DNA from: Romanomermis culicivorax
Taxonomy: Eukaryota; Nematoda; Enoplea; Mermithida; Mermithidae
Length of the DNA stretch: 64,000 bases
NCBI GenBank assembly: GCA_963922205.1
Contig: CAWUHX010000348.1
Span: 62,001 to 126,000 of the forward strand
Direction of reading: 5' to 3'
The notes under the pieces were generated by a model that was given only the letters and a program-made list of their open reading frames with translations, did not search any database and was not told where the DNA came from. Position numbers and translations under genes: made by a program. Shown here piece after piece: positions 19,491 through 33,170 of this stretch; the stretch's first letter is position 1; every line of letters begins with the position of its first letter.

Positions 19491-20569
19491 AACTATCAAT
19501 TATATGCCTTCAAGGAATTTGCTGCTATCACAACTAACAACCTAATTCAGAAGATCTCTTTTCCGTTGTAATTTCTAGTCATATATTTACGCGTTTCTTT
19601 CGTAACTCATAGGATTTTAAGACGAAAACTTTTGGTTAAAATATTTTCCGCATGTGGAAAAAAGTTTTTTCTTTTCACATATGTGCAAAAAAGTTCATGG
19701 AAGAGACAGTGTTCCCTGCAGCTCAGGTTTTATTGCACACAGCAACAAAATTTCCGGCTGTGCGACTAAATTTTTTCAGCAAGTTGCACAGTGCAACCGA
19801 GGTCCGGCTGCCCGACGGCTTTTCCGATAACCTATAAGATTTTCTGTCCGGAGATGCATTTTAATGCGTTTTAAAATGGAAAATGCAGAGAATTTTCCGT
19901 ATTTCAAAATACTCATGATTCTTGGTATTGTTTCTGTTGCGCGGTTAGAACATGTCGTCCTAATTTATGCTTATGGCTTCTAAACATAAGCATGCCACTT
20001 ATATATGTTAATAATGATGATGATAATAATAATGATAATAAATAAATAATAATGATAAATATCCTATTTCGGCGAATTATTTTCACTGCTACTATTATGG
20101 ACAAGAAAAAGTTTCAAACTGGCAGAGCTTTCGAACGAACAATATTTAAAAACCATCATAAGATCGAAGCGAAGTCGTCGTTGATCTAATCGATCTAAAC
20201 CCAGGTGGTTCAAACGTTCATAATAAAATAATGAAGTATTATAACCAAATGTTCTCTTTGTGAATCTACGCTAAATTTTTTCAACTCTTATTAACTGTTT
20301 ATATCCTGTTGAGATTGGTATTCAGCATATTCTAATATAGGTCTAATTTAAGTAATTTTTGTTAATATATTTTCATTTCTACTGATGAAACTGCGAAGTA
20401 CCAGATTTACAGTGCATGAGCCTTTTCTGAAAATTTGAGTAGTGAGCAGAATTAGACAATGCACCAGTCATTGTTACACCAGGCCTGTAACTTGACTTAT
20501 ACGTGGTATTGGAAGGCCTATTCCCAATTAGACGCTTCTCAAATGAGCGAGAATGTAATAACACCTTCT
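19491..20569. other. AT-rich intergenic DNA
   Basis: No gene seen. A TGATAA/TAA-rich simple stretch at 20010-20062 resembles the tail of a degraded LINE, but no coding part is adjacent. Confidence 0.45.
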
Positions 20570-21185
<616 letters not shown>

Positions 21186-21507
21186 TTCGCTAATAATTTT
21201 TATAATTATTTTCACACCTACAACAATGAACAAAACTGTATAAGAATTATGGTTATTTAAAATGACAACTTGTTATGTATTTTATCATGAGGTTATTTAA
21301 AATGACAATTTTCAATGTGTTTTATCATGACCAAACAAAAATAAAGAAGTAGATGACAAGAAAAAAATGAGAGAAAGCAAAAGCGTAAAGACATACATAA
21401 ATGAAAACATAAACAACACATACAGAAAACCAAAGAAAAGAGAAAGGCATACAAAGAAAAATATAAAATAAAAAGGAAAGTACGAAAAACTGCTGTTATT
21501 TCAGTCT

Positions 21508-21632
21508 CGATCGCTCAATTGGGAATCGCTCACATGGGAATGGTTCTATTGAGAATTCACTCAATTGGGAATCGCTTAAGTGGGAGTTTGCTCTCTTGGG
21601 AATCCGCTCACCTAGAAATCGCTCACGTGAGC
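21508..21632. repeat. Degenerate minisatellite, 'cgctcaattgggaat' unit
   Basis: About seven imperfect units of 16-18 bp, such as 'cgctcaattgggaat' and 'cgctcacatgggaatgg', with drift increasing to the right. No coding role is apparent. Confidence 0.7.
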
Positions 21633-22183
21633 GTGTCCCGGATTTAACTGAAGATTTTTTTACTCTTGATACTAATTGTACTCCTCGTCAACACAACTAC
21701 CAGCTATGCTTAAAGCTATGTTACTCCACGCTTGCAAGTACGATTTCTTCGGCAGATTTATTGATGCATGGAATTTTCTTCCCAGCGATTAACCTGCAAT
21801 ATTTTTAAAAAAGTTGAAAATCTTTGATCTTAGTTATTGCTTGAAGGGTGCGCTGTAGAGGTTACTGCGGTAACCTTGCGTGTACCATTGCACAATTAAC
21901 TCTTGATTTGATGTAGCCTATATTCCACTGTGCGTGGTATCGATACAATGTCAGATTAATTTCGCTCTCTTTAGTCAGTTTTTAACCACATTTTTTATCT
22001 GTTCATTAACTTGATAACTTTTTTTCTTTCTGCAATAAGAATTCTTATCTTATGCTATCCTAAGACTAATTTTTTGTTCAGTAACTTGATGTACTTTTGC
22101 AGCTAATTTTTCCTCAGTTTTCGATTATTTGTGACTTTATGATTGAAAATCACAATTTTTCTCTTACATAACCAGACTGTTCA

Positions 22184-22355
22184 CAGGGAAGGGAAGGATA
22201 TGAGGGGGTACTTCCCGTAGGTAAAAACCTAAAAATTGATCACCGGTTGCCTAATTTTGAAATAGAAGGACGTGTTTAGTGAACATTTAGCTACATTACC
22301 CAGTCAAAATTTTAAGTTTACCCCTACCTTAACAATCTGACCTTCGGGACCTCTG
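22184..22355 (+). repeat. ~170-bp interspersed repeat, copy 1
   Basis: Collinear with 34741-34925: 'gggaagg...atgaggggg', then 'attgatc...ggttgcctaatttt', 'gtttagtg.acatt.agctaca', and 'gacctt..gggacct'. No ORF. The flanking stretches 21640-22183 and 22356-23163 hold nothing I recognise. Confidence 0.75.
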
Positions 22356-23172
22356 TAACATGACGCATCATGCCATTTGATTGCATATTATGCCTTATCT
22401 GCTGTAACTCTTGCGTAATATAAACAGCAAAAACTGCGAATTTTGTGAAATCAATAAACGCGTATTTTGAGATATAGGAGCTACACATATGCCTTTTTTA
22501 GTGGCCGCATTTTTCTCCCTTAGCGTTCCTTATTCATGTTTTTAAAATTCATGAAATTTATATATAACCTACAATTAGATGAATCATTTATAAAAACTGG
22601 AAAAAAGTTCTCAAAGCAATGACTTGTTTGATCTTTCAGCCGCGTTTATCGTTTTGTGATGCATAGGTCGTATGAATTATCGTGTTTTTTCTTGTGGATT
22701 TGTAACAGGTTCTTTAGCATTTTTGTGCTTCTTGGGCCATTCTCCAACCTCGGATTATGGCTATCTTCTTGAAGTCCGTATTTCATCAGTATTTTCAGAT
22801 TGATTACATATTTTTGACTGTAAATCTCCTGCTTGGATTTTATCTTCGCTGTTTCAGCAGTCATGGTTTTTCAGGAGTTCAACTAGGTTAAAAACCGCAA
22901 AAAGTGTTTCAAGTGTCCGATTAAACTTTCTATTATCCGGCATTGTAGAAAAATGCATTATTAAAAGAAAAAGACACTACGTCCTTTTATCAGGGTCTGC
23001 TGATATTAATGCTCCCGTTAATTAATTAGCAATATTTGAAGCTTACCGTAGTGAGGCTTCGAAATTTTACAGAATCATACCCCACTGCCCTGAAAACTAT
23101 CAAACTTCAAGATATAGAGTAAGACTTAAGAGGATCGAGTAATATACTAGATGAATGAAGGTGTACTTCAGC

Positions 23173-25410
23173 GATTGTGTCTCACTTTGGCGCCCGTCTC
23201 ACTTTGGCGCCCATCTCACCTTAGCGCCCATCTAACTTTGGCGTCCAACGTTGTAGGCGCCAAAGTGAGACTGTTGTCTTACTTTGGTGCCCGTCTCACT
23301 TTGGCACCCATTGTTTAATAATGACTTTCTTGGACGTCCTAACATGGCGCCCGTCTCACACTGGCGCCCATCTCACTTTGGCGCCCGTCCCACTTTGGCG
23401 CCTGTCTCGGCGCCCTATCATAGTCTGATTTTCGGCATTCATGCTGATCATTTATTTGGATGAATCCCCATTCCCCGAAGGTCCTGTTTCCCCGAAGTTC
23501 CTGTTTCCCCGAAAAATGTTTCAAAGCTTTTTCTCGAAAGTCCCTGTTGCTCAAAATTGTCAAATTCCGTTTCCCCAAAAATAGACGAAGGCTATTTTTA
23601 AATTGTATTTTGTAAATTGCTAATTTTCCCTGAGAACATTGTAAATTGTAAGATTTCGCACAAAATTCGTACGATAATAAAAATTAGTTGAAAATTGGAA
23701 TAAAATCATTTCATGTTTGATACACTTAGCTTCAACTTCGGATCGGATAAGGCGCACAAATTGGATTGTGATCGTGATCCGGATTTGATACGAACTTTAG
23801 CATGACCAAGCCTGTAGCCAGAAATTTTTTTTTGGGGGGCCACACATTTTTTTTCACACAAATTACCATAAAATAAGCATTTCTGACTTGACTTTCTTTT
23901 TTCTGACTTGACTTGGAAAAATACCAAACCTTTGTCTTTTTTAACACTTCAACCATTTCGGGGGGCATGGCCCCAACCCTCCCCCTGCCTACAGGCCTGA
24001 ATATGACCCATGGGATTCCCATGACTGTTTCAAGAAACTGCATTCGAAGTAAATGGCCTCACCGTCGATGGCCAATCGCCAATCGTTCAACTTTTTTCTT
24101 TTTGAAGGAATAAAAAAGATTCGGATAAACTCTACTTTCACAAACCAACATTGACATTTGACAATAAAAAGACACGATATAGCGGGCTTCCTCGAAATCA
24201 GCCAATTGAGTTTCATGATAAGTGTTTTTATTGAGTGAAGTTTAGCAGAGAGGGGGAGAGAGAGAGAGAGAGCAGGGTGGCCTAAGCACACATCGCTTGC
24301 AGTGTTGCCACTTGCCAGATGGTTTTAGTGAAAAACCGCGAAATGACGTGAAAAAACCGCAACAAGAAATGTGAAAACCGCCAAAAAAACCGTCGCACAA
24401 AAAGTGTCAGAAAAGACTGCATTGCAGTTACTTAAGTTGGCTCAACTCTCAATTTGATTATTAAATCAGTAAGAAACGTGTATTCCTGAGAACAAAATGG
24501 ATAAATGAAAAAAAAATTTTGGCGCTTTGCGCCGAGTCAATGAATATAATATTTCCTATTCGCATATTTGACCCGAACGCGAACGATCTCTCTTCGAACA
24601 GTGTATTAGTATCGTTGCAGCAAACTTCATAGGCTGTCAATGACTGACGAATGAAAAGAAAGTCTGAATATTCTCTGTTAATCCTGTCAGATTCGGATTT
24701 GAAACTGAAATTCTTACTTTTTTTGTGTTTGATTGGTTCAAATAGAAAAATCGACATCTTTGGTTTCAACCGAAGATTTACACAATTTTCGACTTTATTT
24801 CCTCTTGTCTTGACATTATTGTTAAATATATCTTATTCATATTCGTAGTCGAAAATTGAATCAATTTGAACTTCCGGTACAATTCTAGAGTTATTTAAAT
24901 TCTCTCAGCATTCCATTTCTTTTTGAGTCGTCGTGAACTATTTTCTTGCACAGTTTTTTATCTCACTGATATAGTTAGCTGAAAAATAGGTTGGGCACGA
25001 TTTTTACAAAAAATTAATGCGTTAAACGTTAAATTTTTATCAAAATTTTTGCCTAAAATTTTTCTGCAGTTTTCAGTATGTTTCTAGTAGAAAAAATTTG
25101 TTTGTGCCATTGACACAAGTTTTTTGGCCTCCTGTGCCAATTGGCAGAAATGTCCGTGCACAAAAAAACGCGGCCGCCAACCCTGATCTTGCGTTTATGC
25201 GGTAACCAAAAATTGAAAACCGCCAAACCACGGCTAAAACCACCAAGCAGTCAAACCGCCGCAAAAACCGCCAAAGGGATATGAAAACCGCGAAAATGGC
25301 GGGAAATAGCCGCATCTGGCAACACTGATCGCATGTTTATTAGGACATAAAATGCGCCAAAGTGAGATGGACGCCAAAGTAAGACGAGGCGCCAAAGTGA
25401 GACTGTACCT
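23173..25410. mobile_element. DNA transposon with CTCACTTTGGCGCC terminal arrays, copy 1
   Basis: Flanked by a perfect 9-bp direct repeat TACTTCAGC (23164-23172 and 25411-25419). The left end holds at least eight imperfect units of 'gtctcactttggcgccc' (23179-23410), some inverted. The right end has the inverse, 'gcgccaaagtgaga' (25352-25404). Duplications of 9 bp are typical of Mutator-like elements, but no transposase remains, so the family is inferred. A second copy lies at 38043-40328. The interior contains a nested hAT-like element (24300-25327). Confidence 0.7.
24300..25327. mobile_element. hAT-like element nested in copy 1
   Basis: Starts CAGTGTTGCCACTTGCCAGATG and ends GCATCTGGCAACACTG, imperfect inverted repeats. 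The flanking 8-mers ATCGCTTG (24292-24299) and ATCGCATG (25328-25335) differ at one base. The ends are rich in 'aaaaccgcc' units; the interior includes a GC hairpin (about 24520). No transposase is seen. Confidence 0.75.
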
Positions 25411-25419
25411 ACTTCAGCA

Positions 25420-26233
25420 TCTATCCCTCTCCTAAGGTTATGCTGACTCAAAGATCGTGCAAAATTCCATACTGCATATTCAAAGCTGGAATAAGTTTTA
25501 GTTAATCCATCTAATTAGATTTAGTTAGTGGTAAATCATTCATAAGCACGCAGATTGTGTTTCTCAATGTAGAAAACTTTTGTACCTATCTCGGAATTTT
25601 TATTTACGGTACGGGTGAATAGCGATACGCTCGCTTATAATTCGGTGGGACAATCAATTCACAATCAGTTTTATTCTTTCTTCCTATGCACACGATTTAC
25701 TCATACAGCTTCTTCGCTATTTGTTTGTTTATGCAAATGATGTATTTGAATTGTTATGTGCTCTTTCTGTTATTGTATGTACACAATTAGGGAAACCGTT
25801 CCCCAACTACTCCTAATGCCACGAATTTGCATATCATTCCTCTGCCTCGATGCATTTAAATTAGACGAAGCAATTCTTTTTCTTCCGTGAATTAGATGGC
25901 ACCGAATCAATTTGAGTTTCTTCCTTTGCCACTTTCGCTTTTTATTTTACGCAAATAAGCCCCTGGAGTAGACTTGATGGAAGATAGTAGAGTTTTGTGT
26001 GTGCAAAAATGCGCCGTCGCGACCACCATCATGGGCGCCGCCACCTCCTCGATAATTAACATGGGCGAAAAATGAATGGTGGTTCGAATGTCGACCACGC
26101 AACATTTTTGCGTGTCGGGCATAAATTAACCTTGATGGAACTCTGACGGTGGTCGACCAGCAGTAGCGCGATGCTGACCATTGCTCATTTTTCTCGCGAT
26201 AAATATTGACCGCAGAGTTGTCTGTCCGCTGCC

Positions 26234-26269
<36 letters not shown>

Positions 26270-27469
26270 CACACGTTTCGGCCATTGTTTGTCGTTCAAT
26301 TGGTCATTTACGTGTTTTCCTGTCGAATGTCCGGTGGTGCTGGTGGTCAATTTATATGTGCTGCAGCACTAATATAACAATGACGCATCGAGCTGTTGGT
26401 TTGTGCACCCGTGCTTTTCGGAGATGTCTATAATCTTCTTGACATTATGGCGATGACCGATTTTCTTAGCTAACTCTACTTCACAGGGGAAAAAAACGGC
26501 AGTCTGGTTTGATAGGAAGCGTGACCTAACCGTGCAGCTGGACCATAAAGCTGATTTTTTGGTTTGACTCTAATTAAGATTTATGGCGGCAAAGGTCTCT
26601 GACCGCTGCTGCTAGGTCTTTGACCCTATTTTTACGACCTGTTGGAAAGCCGAGCGATTATTTTACTTCCAGTCACCAACGTAGGCTTTTGTTTATTTTT
26701 GACCACCTGCTGATTTTCCATAAATATTTTTGTCGAAATGTGATGTGATTGCGGTTCACTAGAGGTGTTTATTATAAGAATTTTTAGACTGGTTTTGTCT
26801 GTACATCTTTTTCGGGTGTGTAGTGATTCAACCACAATGTTGATTCACCTAATAATTTGGCCTAATCTAGATTTAGCCCAATATGGATATATGGAGCGCC
26901 GATTCAGCCACGGAGGCTTTTCAGCGACTATTTCAATTCAATCATTTTTTTTTCATGGAATGATCAATTTTTTTATTCAATTACCCGCATATTTTCTCAA
27001 AATTTCTCATGTTCAATAAAGAAATTGGAAGAGAAGAAAACATAATACACGTGTCGTCAGAAGGATAAATCGAAAGATTCGTTGTTATGTTCATTTAGTC
27101 CCGAGAGGATTGCTTTCTTGTCATTTTGGATATATGATCGGTTTTAGCTTAAAAAATCAGCACACTATTTTTGTGAAGTTTGCTACGCAGATGTAACGGA
27201 GTTCAGAAATCTCGCGAGTAACGCGACTTTTTTATGTGTGGAGTCATCGATTGCTCAAATTTTTTTGGTCTTTTGCCTAAAAAGTCCGAAAATTTTTTTA
27301 TCATAAAAATCGACATTCTCATGTTTTTTCGGCTAAAGTGATTGGGTTTCTATTGTTAGCCATTTCAGTTATATCATTGGCAAATCTGTGGCGGGGATAC
27401 CACACGGCTTGGCAAAGGGTCAACGATTTATGTGGGGTTCCTATTGCACTTCTCCCAAATTACGGGTAT
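25420..27469. other. Intergenic DNA with (TA)16
   Basis: No gene supported. A perfect TA dinucleotide run lies at 26235-26267; the IYIY-type open frames across it are spurious. Confidence 0.5.
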
Positions 27470-27795
27470 ATTGATGGTATCCATTCCTACTAAATATTTT
27501 TCAGACACTCTCCTTCTTCCTTCATACATGTATATAATTATGGGGGGATTGCTATGGGAACCCCCCAGAAATCGTCGACTATATGACTACCCATTGGGCG
27601 ACCGCCCCCAGGATTTTCTTTTTAGAAAAAATACTACCTTTTGAACTATTTTCCGGACTTATTTCGTGAAAAAATCGATTTTTTTTCTTGAGAGTCCCCT
27701 ACCCCCAAAATTTTGGGAGTTACTGACCCCCGGCCCCAAAAAAGTCGCCCGATCCCCCCCCAGACCTTGGGGCCGCCCGCGTTACATGTATGCCT
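27470..27795 (+). repeat. Repeat rich in C/G homopolymers, ends near 'gttacatgta'
   Basis: Collinear with 37270-37655: 'agaaatcgtcgac.atatg', 'gtgaaaaaat.gattttt', 'gggagttactgaccccc', 'ccagacct.gg', then 'gttacatgtatg'. Related fragments occur at 28440-28700, 36870-36990, 37740-37925 and, inverted, 48770-49080. Non-coding. Confidence 0.7.
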
Positions 27796-27911
27796 TCCTT
27801 GCGTTTGAGGTGCTCCGATTCTACTTCTCTGGGTTTTCTGGTTTCAGTTTCGGTTCAAGTGTTGAAGACAAACAATGTCATATTGAACGAGTAGCTTATC
27901 TATATCAGTGA

Positions 27912-29886
27912 AGATTGTCCAGACGTTTCAACATATATTTAGAAACATCTTTTATATGCCAATCTAATCTGCCACTTACAGATAAAAGCAATTGCTATGA
28001 ATGATAACAACATCAAATATTTAATGGAGACGAGCAACAACGCACTTTTAAAAATCTTGGATTCTGGAATTTCGCTTCGATTTTTCCGATCTTTGTTTTT
28101 TTCTGCAGGATTTCTGTGGACTCCGCCGGGCAGTTCTGTCTGAAATTATTCTATTGACCGTTAGATTTTATTAATTTGCTTAAATCCAATTCATCAAAAA
28201 TGGTTGATTTTTCTCAAATTTTGTTTGAATTTGACTCTCTGCTACAGATGCCAGATGAGACTGGAAACACTTCTTATGAAGATGGCATTTCTGAGCAATT
28301 CGAAGAGCTCTAAAAACTATTAGAGAAGAAAAAGGCATGGCAAAACGAAAAATGCTTATAATTTTGACTGAACATTCAAGAATTTGTCAAGGGTTGCCAT
28401 TCTATATACTCACAAGGATAAAACGCCAGTAACGGTACCTCTTCACCAGATATGCCCGGCAAAAATTTTCCAGGGGGAGGGTCTTTGGACTTTTTGTCCA
28501 GGGAGTAGAGGGTAGGCGAGCAAAAAAACAAAAAAAAAGTTCGCCAAGCCTATTTTTCATACAAAATATGCACAAAAATCATCAAAAAAGCTGTCTTGGA
28601 AAAAATTCAGGGGTGGGTGTTTGACGATTTTTTTGGGCTAGTCGGGTGGCCAGGTTAGGGGGCTTACCCCCTACCCCCTATTTTCATGTATGCTCTTCAC
28701 CCAAAAAATCTCGGTTTCGGTTTTCAAATTTTCAGTTTCACACTTTGAATTTTCAGATTCACGGAACATAGGCGATTGCTCCCGCACAAATCATAATTTG
28801 TCTACATCCTATTTTCCATTTTCAGTTCCTTTTCTTGTGACTTTAGCTTCCTAAATTGTTGTCCCCAGTATATGATTAACTTGATATATTTTTCTGTCCC
28901 CTCTGGCTGACATTTCTCGTTTTTTCTCCTCTTTCTTGTAGAACTCTTGTCCATTCGCGTTAAAATTTCACGCTTTTCAAAAAGAGTTATTGTTTTCTGT
29001 TTCGCCGGTCCTATTCGATATATGCGGATGATTGTTACTGATGAATATACGTTTTCATGTCGAAATTTTCTGTCTCCCTAGTTTTTCCATTTTTTTCAAA
29101 CATATGTCGCTGCTGTCTTTTCGCATTAATTTCACAATAGATCGCACAACAGAAGACTCTACGATTTAGTAACGTTTGGATAAGTTTTGACTACGCAGGG
29201 AAAGTGCATTTTCCACTGGATTTATATATTTTTTGCCGTTTTGCAGTAGTTGAAACCGAGAGAGTTGTCCGTCCTATTTTTCCTCAATATTTTTCAAGTT
29301 TTACATCTGTTACCATACTAAAAATAATTTTTACGCCTGTTTTACTTTGATTTCTGGACTGAATACTTCACGTTAGGTCATACCATGTCTTGTTAAAGAG
29401 CTATAATATGAAATCGAAAATCCCATTCAATTTATTTCAAAAAATTAAACATGTTTCATCAAATTACAATTAACGTTTTTACCGATTTGTTAATCATTCT
29501 CTTGGCAACTACTGAATTTGCAGTAATGACGGGCTCCCCGAATATTTTTATCTTTGATGGATCATTTGCATGAATCTCACGCATTATTAAATACGACAGA
29601 AAAGTTTTAAAGGATTTGTTTATAGTTTTGCTCATTCACTGCGAAAAGTTTATACCTTGGCGAAAGTTTGTAAGTTCTCTGCGAGTGTGTGTGTCATTTT
29701 CACCACTAAACATTGCAGCTCGGCCTTGATCGTGCCCTGTTGATTGGCAAGGTCTTGATGGATTCCCCGAAAATTAATGCGCGTAATAATTCTGGGTTTG
29801 ACTTGAATATACGTTGAATTAAGTATATGGGAATTGGAAACTACGAGAAATGCTAGTGTGGATTTCCTGCGTCGCATTTCTGTGAC
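27912..29886. other. AT-rich intergenic DNA
   Basis: No gene supported. 28440-28700 is a fragment of the C/G-homopolymer repeat. A 75-codon minus-strand frame at 29650-29877, bordered by AG and GT dinucleotides, resembles no family I know. Confidence 0.4.
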
Positions 29887-29889
29887 TTA

Positions 29890-30041
29890 AGGCCCTGTCA
29901 TACTTCGCCGCGCGGCAGCGCGCGGCGCCGTGCGGCGCCGCTTTTTTACTTTTGGGTTCATACTTCAAAGGCGGTACCTTTTTAGTATGAATAGAACAAC
30001 CGGCGCCGCGCGGTACCGCGCGGCGAAGTATGACAGGGCCT
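29890..30041. mobile_element. PIF/Harbinger-type MITE, palindromic
   Basis: 152 bp, almost entirely one palindrome. It begins AGGCCCTGTCATACTTCGCC and ends with the inverse, and is flanked by TTA on both sides (29887-29889 and 30042-30044). The GC-rich arms (repeated gcgcggcgcc) can form a long hairpin. A TTA target is the PIF/Harbinger signature. A 1.17-kb relative is at 38084-39249. Confidence 0.85.
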
Positions 30042-30044
30042 TTA

Positions 30045-31379
30045 CTCTTTTGTTTAGGGTTTTGAAATGCACTTATTACAAGTCAAGTCTAAATTATTTT
30101 TTCGTGGCTTTGCATCACAGAGCTCGTCCGAGAAATTCTTCATTTCACATTCTTCACTTCCTGATGATTGATTTTCTTTGTGAAAATGCTTAAATTACGC
30201 TTTTGTTGACAATAATTTCATAAAAACATACTATGGCGGATTCATAGACTTATTTTATCCTTATTTTTATTTACCATTTTCGTGTCAACTTTTTGGTCAA
30301 AGGTCAGAGAGCATCTCATTTTGAAGTTGTTTTCGTGTTAGTAATGTTTCTTCAGCTCTTATGTACAAATCGTAGCTCCAAGCTATTTTCTTCTCTAATG
30401 ACATTAGTAGCCCAAAGGAAACTATGACCGACTTCGAAGAAGTGCTGAGCAGGCTTTGTAGACATTTGGATAACGTTCGGTAACCATTTCTTGTCATCAA
30501 TTTTGCACTTTGAGCTTAAAAAAGACCCATAACCGACCGAGCTCATTATCTAAATCCGGAGCCTGCGTTACACGGCTTTCTACAGGACAGACAGTTGAAT
30601 TGGAACACATTTTTAAATTTAATTCATAGAAAAAGGAAACATTTTGTGATGGGTGTGTTCAATTTTAGAGCGACGAACGCCGTTAAAAATGCACCGCAAA
30701 GTTCAATAGTCCTTTTTTGGGTAACCATAGCTAGGAGCATTTTATCTTTAAATTTTGTTATTCGCAGACGGGAGCTAGACTTTCATTTTTGCTTTTCTAC
30801 AGTGTCTACTCGTTTATTTAGATATCAGCTGGAAACAATTTTTGCTTTTTAAACAACTGAATATGGTACCGTGTTATAAGTTTTCTGGAGGTAATTTTGA
30901 GGTATACTTTTGCATTAGCATGTTTTGTACGTACCTATAATATTAGTTAGACTACTCTATAGGTTCTTTAAAAAAGCGCCACAAAAGGTCTTGATAGTTG
31001 TATCGATCGAGTTTCTCTTCTACGTTTCTTTTTTCAATTTTTTACCTATATGAAAGGTTGCATTCATCACCTCTTTCGTTGCAACTCATCCAAGGTATGA
31101 GATTCTAATTTCTTTTCAATGACACTTTTTGTAGAACTGGTCTCCATTGATCTGATGATCTTTTACTTTTGTCCGGTTTACGAGTTCAGCCGTTCACTAC
31201 TAATGATCACGCTTTTCGTTATGTTCAAGCATTCAGCATTTATCTCAGTGATATTAGGAAATGTTCTGCTAATCAGCAGACAGACAGTATTGTCAACCTG
31301 CTACAAATGAACCACCACAGGCAACAAAAATTCAAAAAACAACCGAGAAATTGAATTTTTCAACAGAAAATGCAGCACG
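30045..31379. other. AT-rich intergenic DNA
   Basis: No gene, RNA or element ends that I can support. Short open frames here show no recognisable motif. Confidence 0.4.
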
Positions 31380-31387
31380 GTAACTAC

Positions 31388-31858
31388 TAGGGCTATTCCG
31401 AGATCAAATTTTTGGAGAAGTCGAGATCGAGATCGAGAATGGAACTCCAGTATGTTCGAGATCGAGATCGAGATGTAAATTTTATTTTATTCAAGATCGA
31501 GCGAGGTCGAGATTTTTTTTTTTGTTTAGTCACGCTGGTTTAATCTATCAACCGACAAGAAACTGTTTGTCTGGTGAGAGGGCCGAAAAGATTTTATTTG
31601 CTAAATTGAATCTGGTAACTGAATTGTCGAAATTGTGATGACTTAATTGATACTATTGTTGATACCGATGACTAAATTTAAAATTAATACGTCTTATTAT
31701 TTTCTAAATTATGTAAAAAATCTCGAATAATATCTCGGATAAAATATTAAAAAATACCGAGATCGAGCGAGATCGAGATCCGCAGAAATCGAATATCCGA
31801 GATCGAGATGTGAAAAATAAAGAGATTTGGTCGAGATCGAGATCTCGGAACAGCCCTA
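31388..31858. mobile_element. hAT-type MITE with GAGATC-repeat interior
   Basis: Inverted ends TAGGGCTATTCCGAGATC and GATCTCGGAACAGCCCTA, with a perfect 8-bp duplication GTAACTAC (31380-31387 and 31859-31866). Both subterminal regions are arrays of 'gagatcga', about 100 bp on each side. 471 bp, non-coding. Confidence 0.9.
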
Positions 31859-31866
31859 GTAACTAC

Positions 31867-33162
31867 AATCTGGCACTTTACCTAGCCTAAATTCCATTTA
31901 TTTTCTACATTTACATAGTAGTGGACTGGACAGATTTCTTTTAGCGGACAACGTGGCACACATATCCAGATACAAACAGACACCCAATTAGTCCTCGGTG
32001 CTTATTCCAAACACTAATCTATGTATGCTTAGCTTCATTTTTAATTATGATGATCTAACGTTTTCACTTGCCTAGAAGTCTTCGCTAGACCAAAAAATTG
32101 TCTCTAAGCCTATGAGGTCATTTCTAAGCGTAGTTTAATTGATCTTTTATTGTGCTTAGATCAGTTTATTGATCAATGATGATTGTGTTCCACGTTCTCT
32201 ATTTTTGGGTGCAGCGTGTCAATTATGTATAGCTATCGTAGCAAGTAAGCTGAATCTTTTTTGAAGCTAAAATGTGTTTTTTTAGACAAGCGCAGCTTAT
32301 TCGTCTGTAATTGAAACATTTTTACAATTTTTTACGCTATTATCGTATGTTTGTCTAATGAGATTTCTACAATTTTCTGAGCTATTCCTGATACATACCT
32401 AACTACATTGAAAATGTTCAATTTTTGTTGCACTCTGAGGTAAAGTTCTATGTTATGTCACGTTAGAACTCCCAGAGAGAGAGAGGGTTAAAGTTCCAAA
32501 ATTACGAGACAATATACTTTATCTTTCACCCAATAAGCCATTTTTACTCATAATTGAATGCCCACGGTGTACTTTGATGCACCAACCGTAATTCATGAAG
32601 ATTTCCGATAACGAATTTCTGATATCGGAACAATTTGCAATTCGCATCTATAGACAGACACGAGTGAAATTTTAGTTTTCGTTGTAGATTATATATTTCG
32701 TCGAACTTATTTGTTGATTAAATGTGAATACAAAACTTTTTCGGCGTGAATGCGGATACAAATATGAGAGCGTGAGTCGTGGTATTCCGATCAACTTCAG
32801 CCACATAATTTACATACATGTTTTGTGGAATGATGGCTTACAAAACTTGCGTACGCATTCGTTAGCGAATTCGTGCTTCTATATTGTTTGTCCACTTGGA
32901 TTCGATTGAAACCAGTTTTAAGTTTGCCTTATTAACGGTTTTTGTAGATTTCTTCCATTGAGTTTACTGGTACATTTTTCTACGGTGCAGTTGAGAAAAC
33001 TATTGAAATTTTCTGAAAGAGAAAATTCAACTCTGAGAAGCCAAAGAACGTCAAAGTTCTGATTGATTCAATTCACTAGAATCTTCATCGAGATATTGTG
33101 CAAAGTCAATCCGTTTTCAGTTGTGAAAGATTGAAGTTATCATTTTGATCAGAATTATTACG
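31867..33162. other. AT-rich intergenic DNA
   Basis: Nothing recognisable; a short GA run lies at about 32476. Confidence 0.4.
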
Positions 33163-33170
33163 CTTTTTAA

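Noticed and set aside
23179-23410. Regular repeats considered as a CRISPR array
   Set aside because: Units are contiguous and variable, some inverted, without unique spacers; the host is eukaryotic.
26126-26433. Frames with IYIYIY
   Set aside because: Translation of the TA dinucleotide run.
29650-29877. Possible minus-strand host exon
   Set aside because: AG and GT borders exist, but no homology, no partner exons and a MITE directly upstream; not supported.
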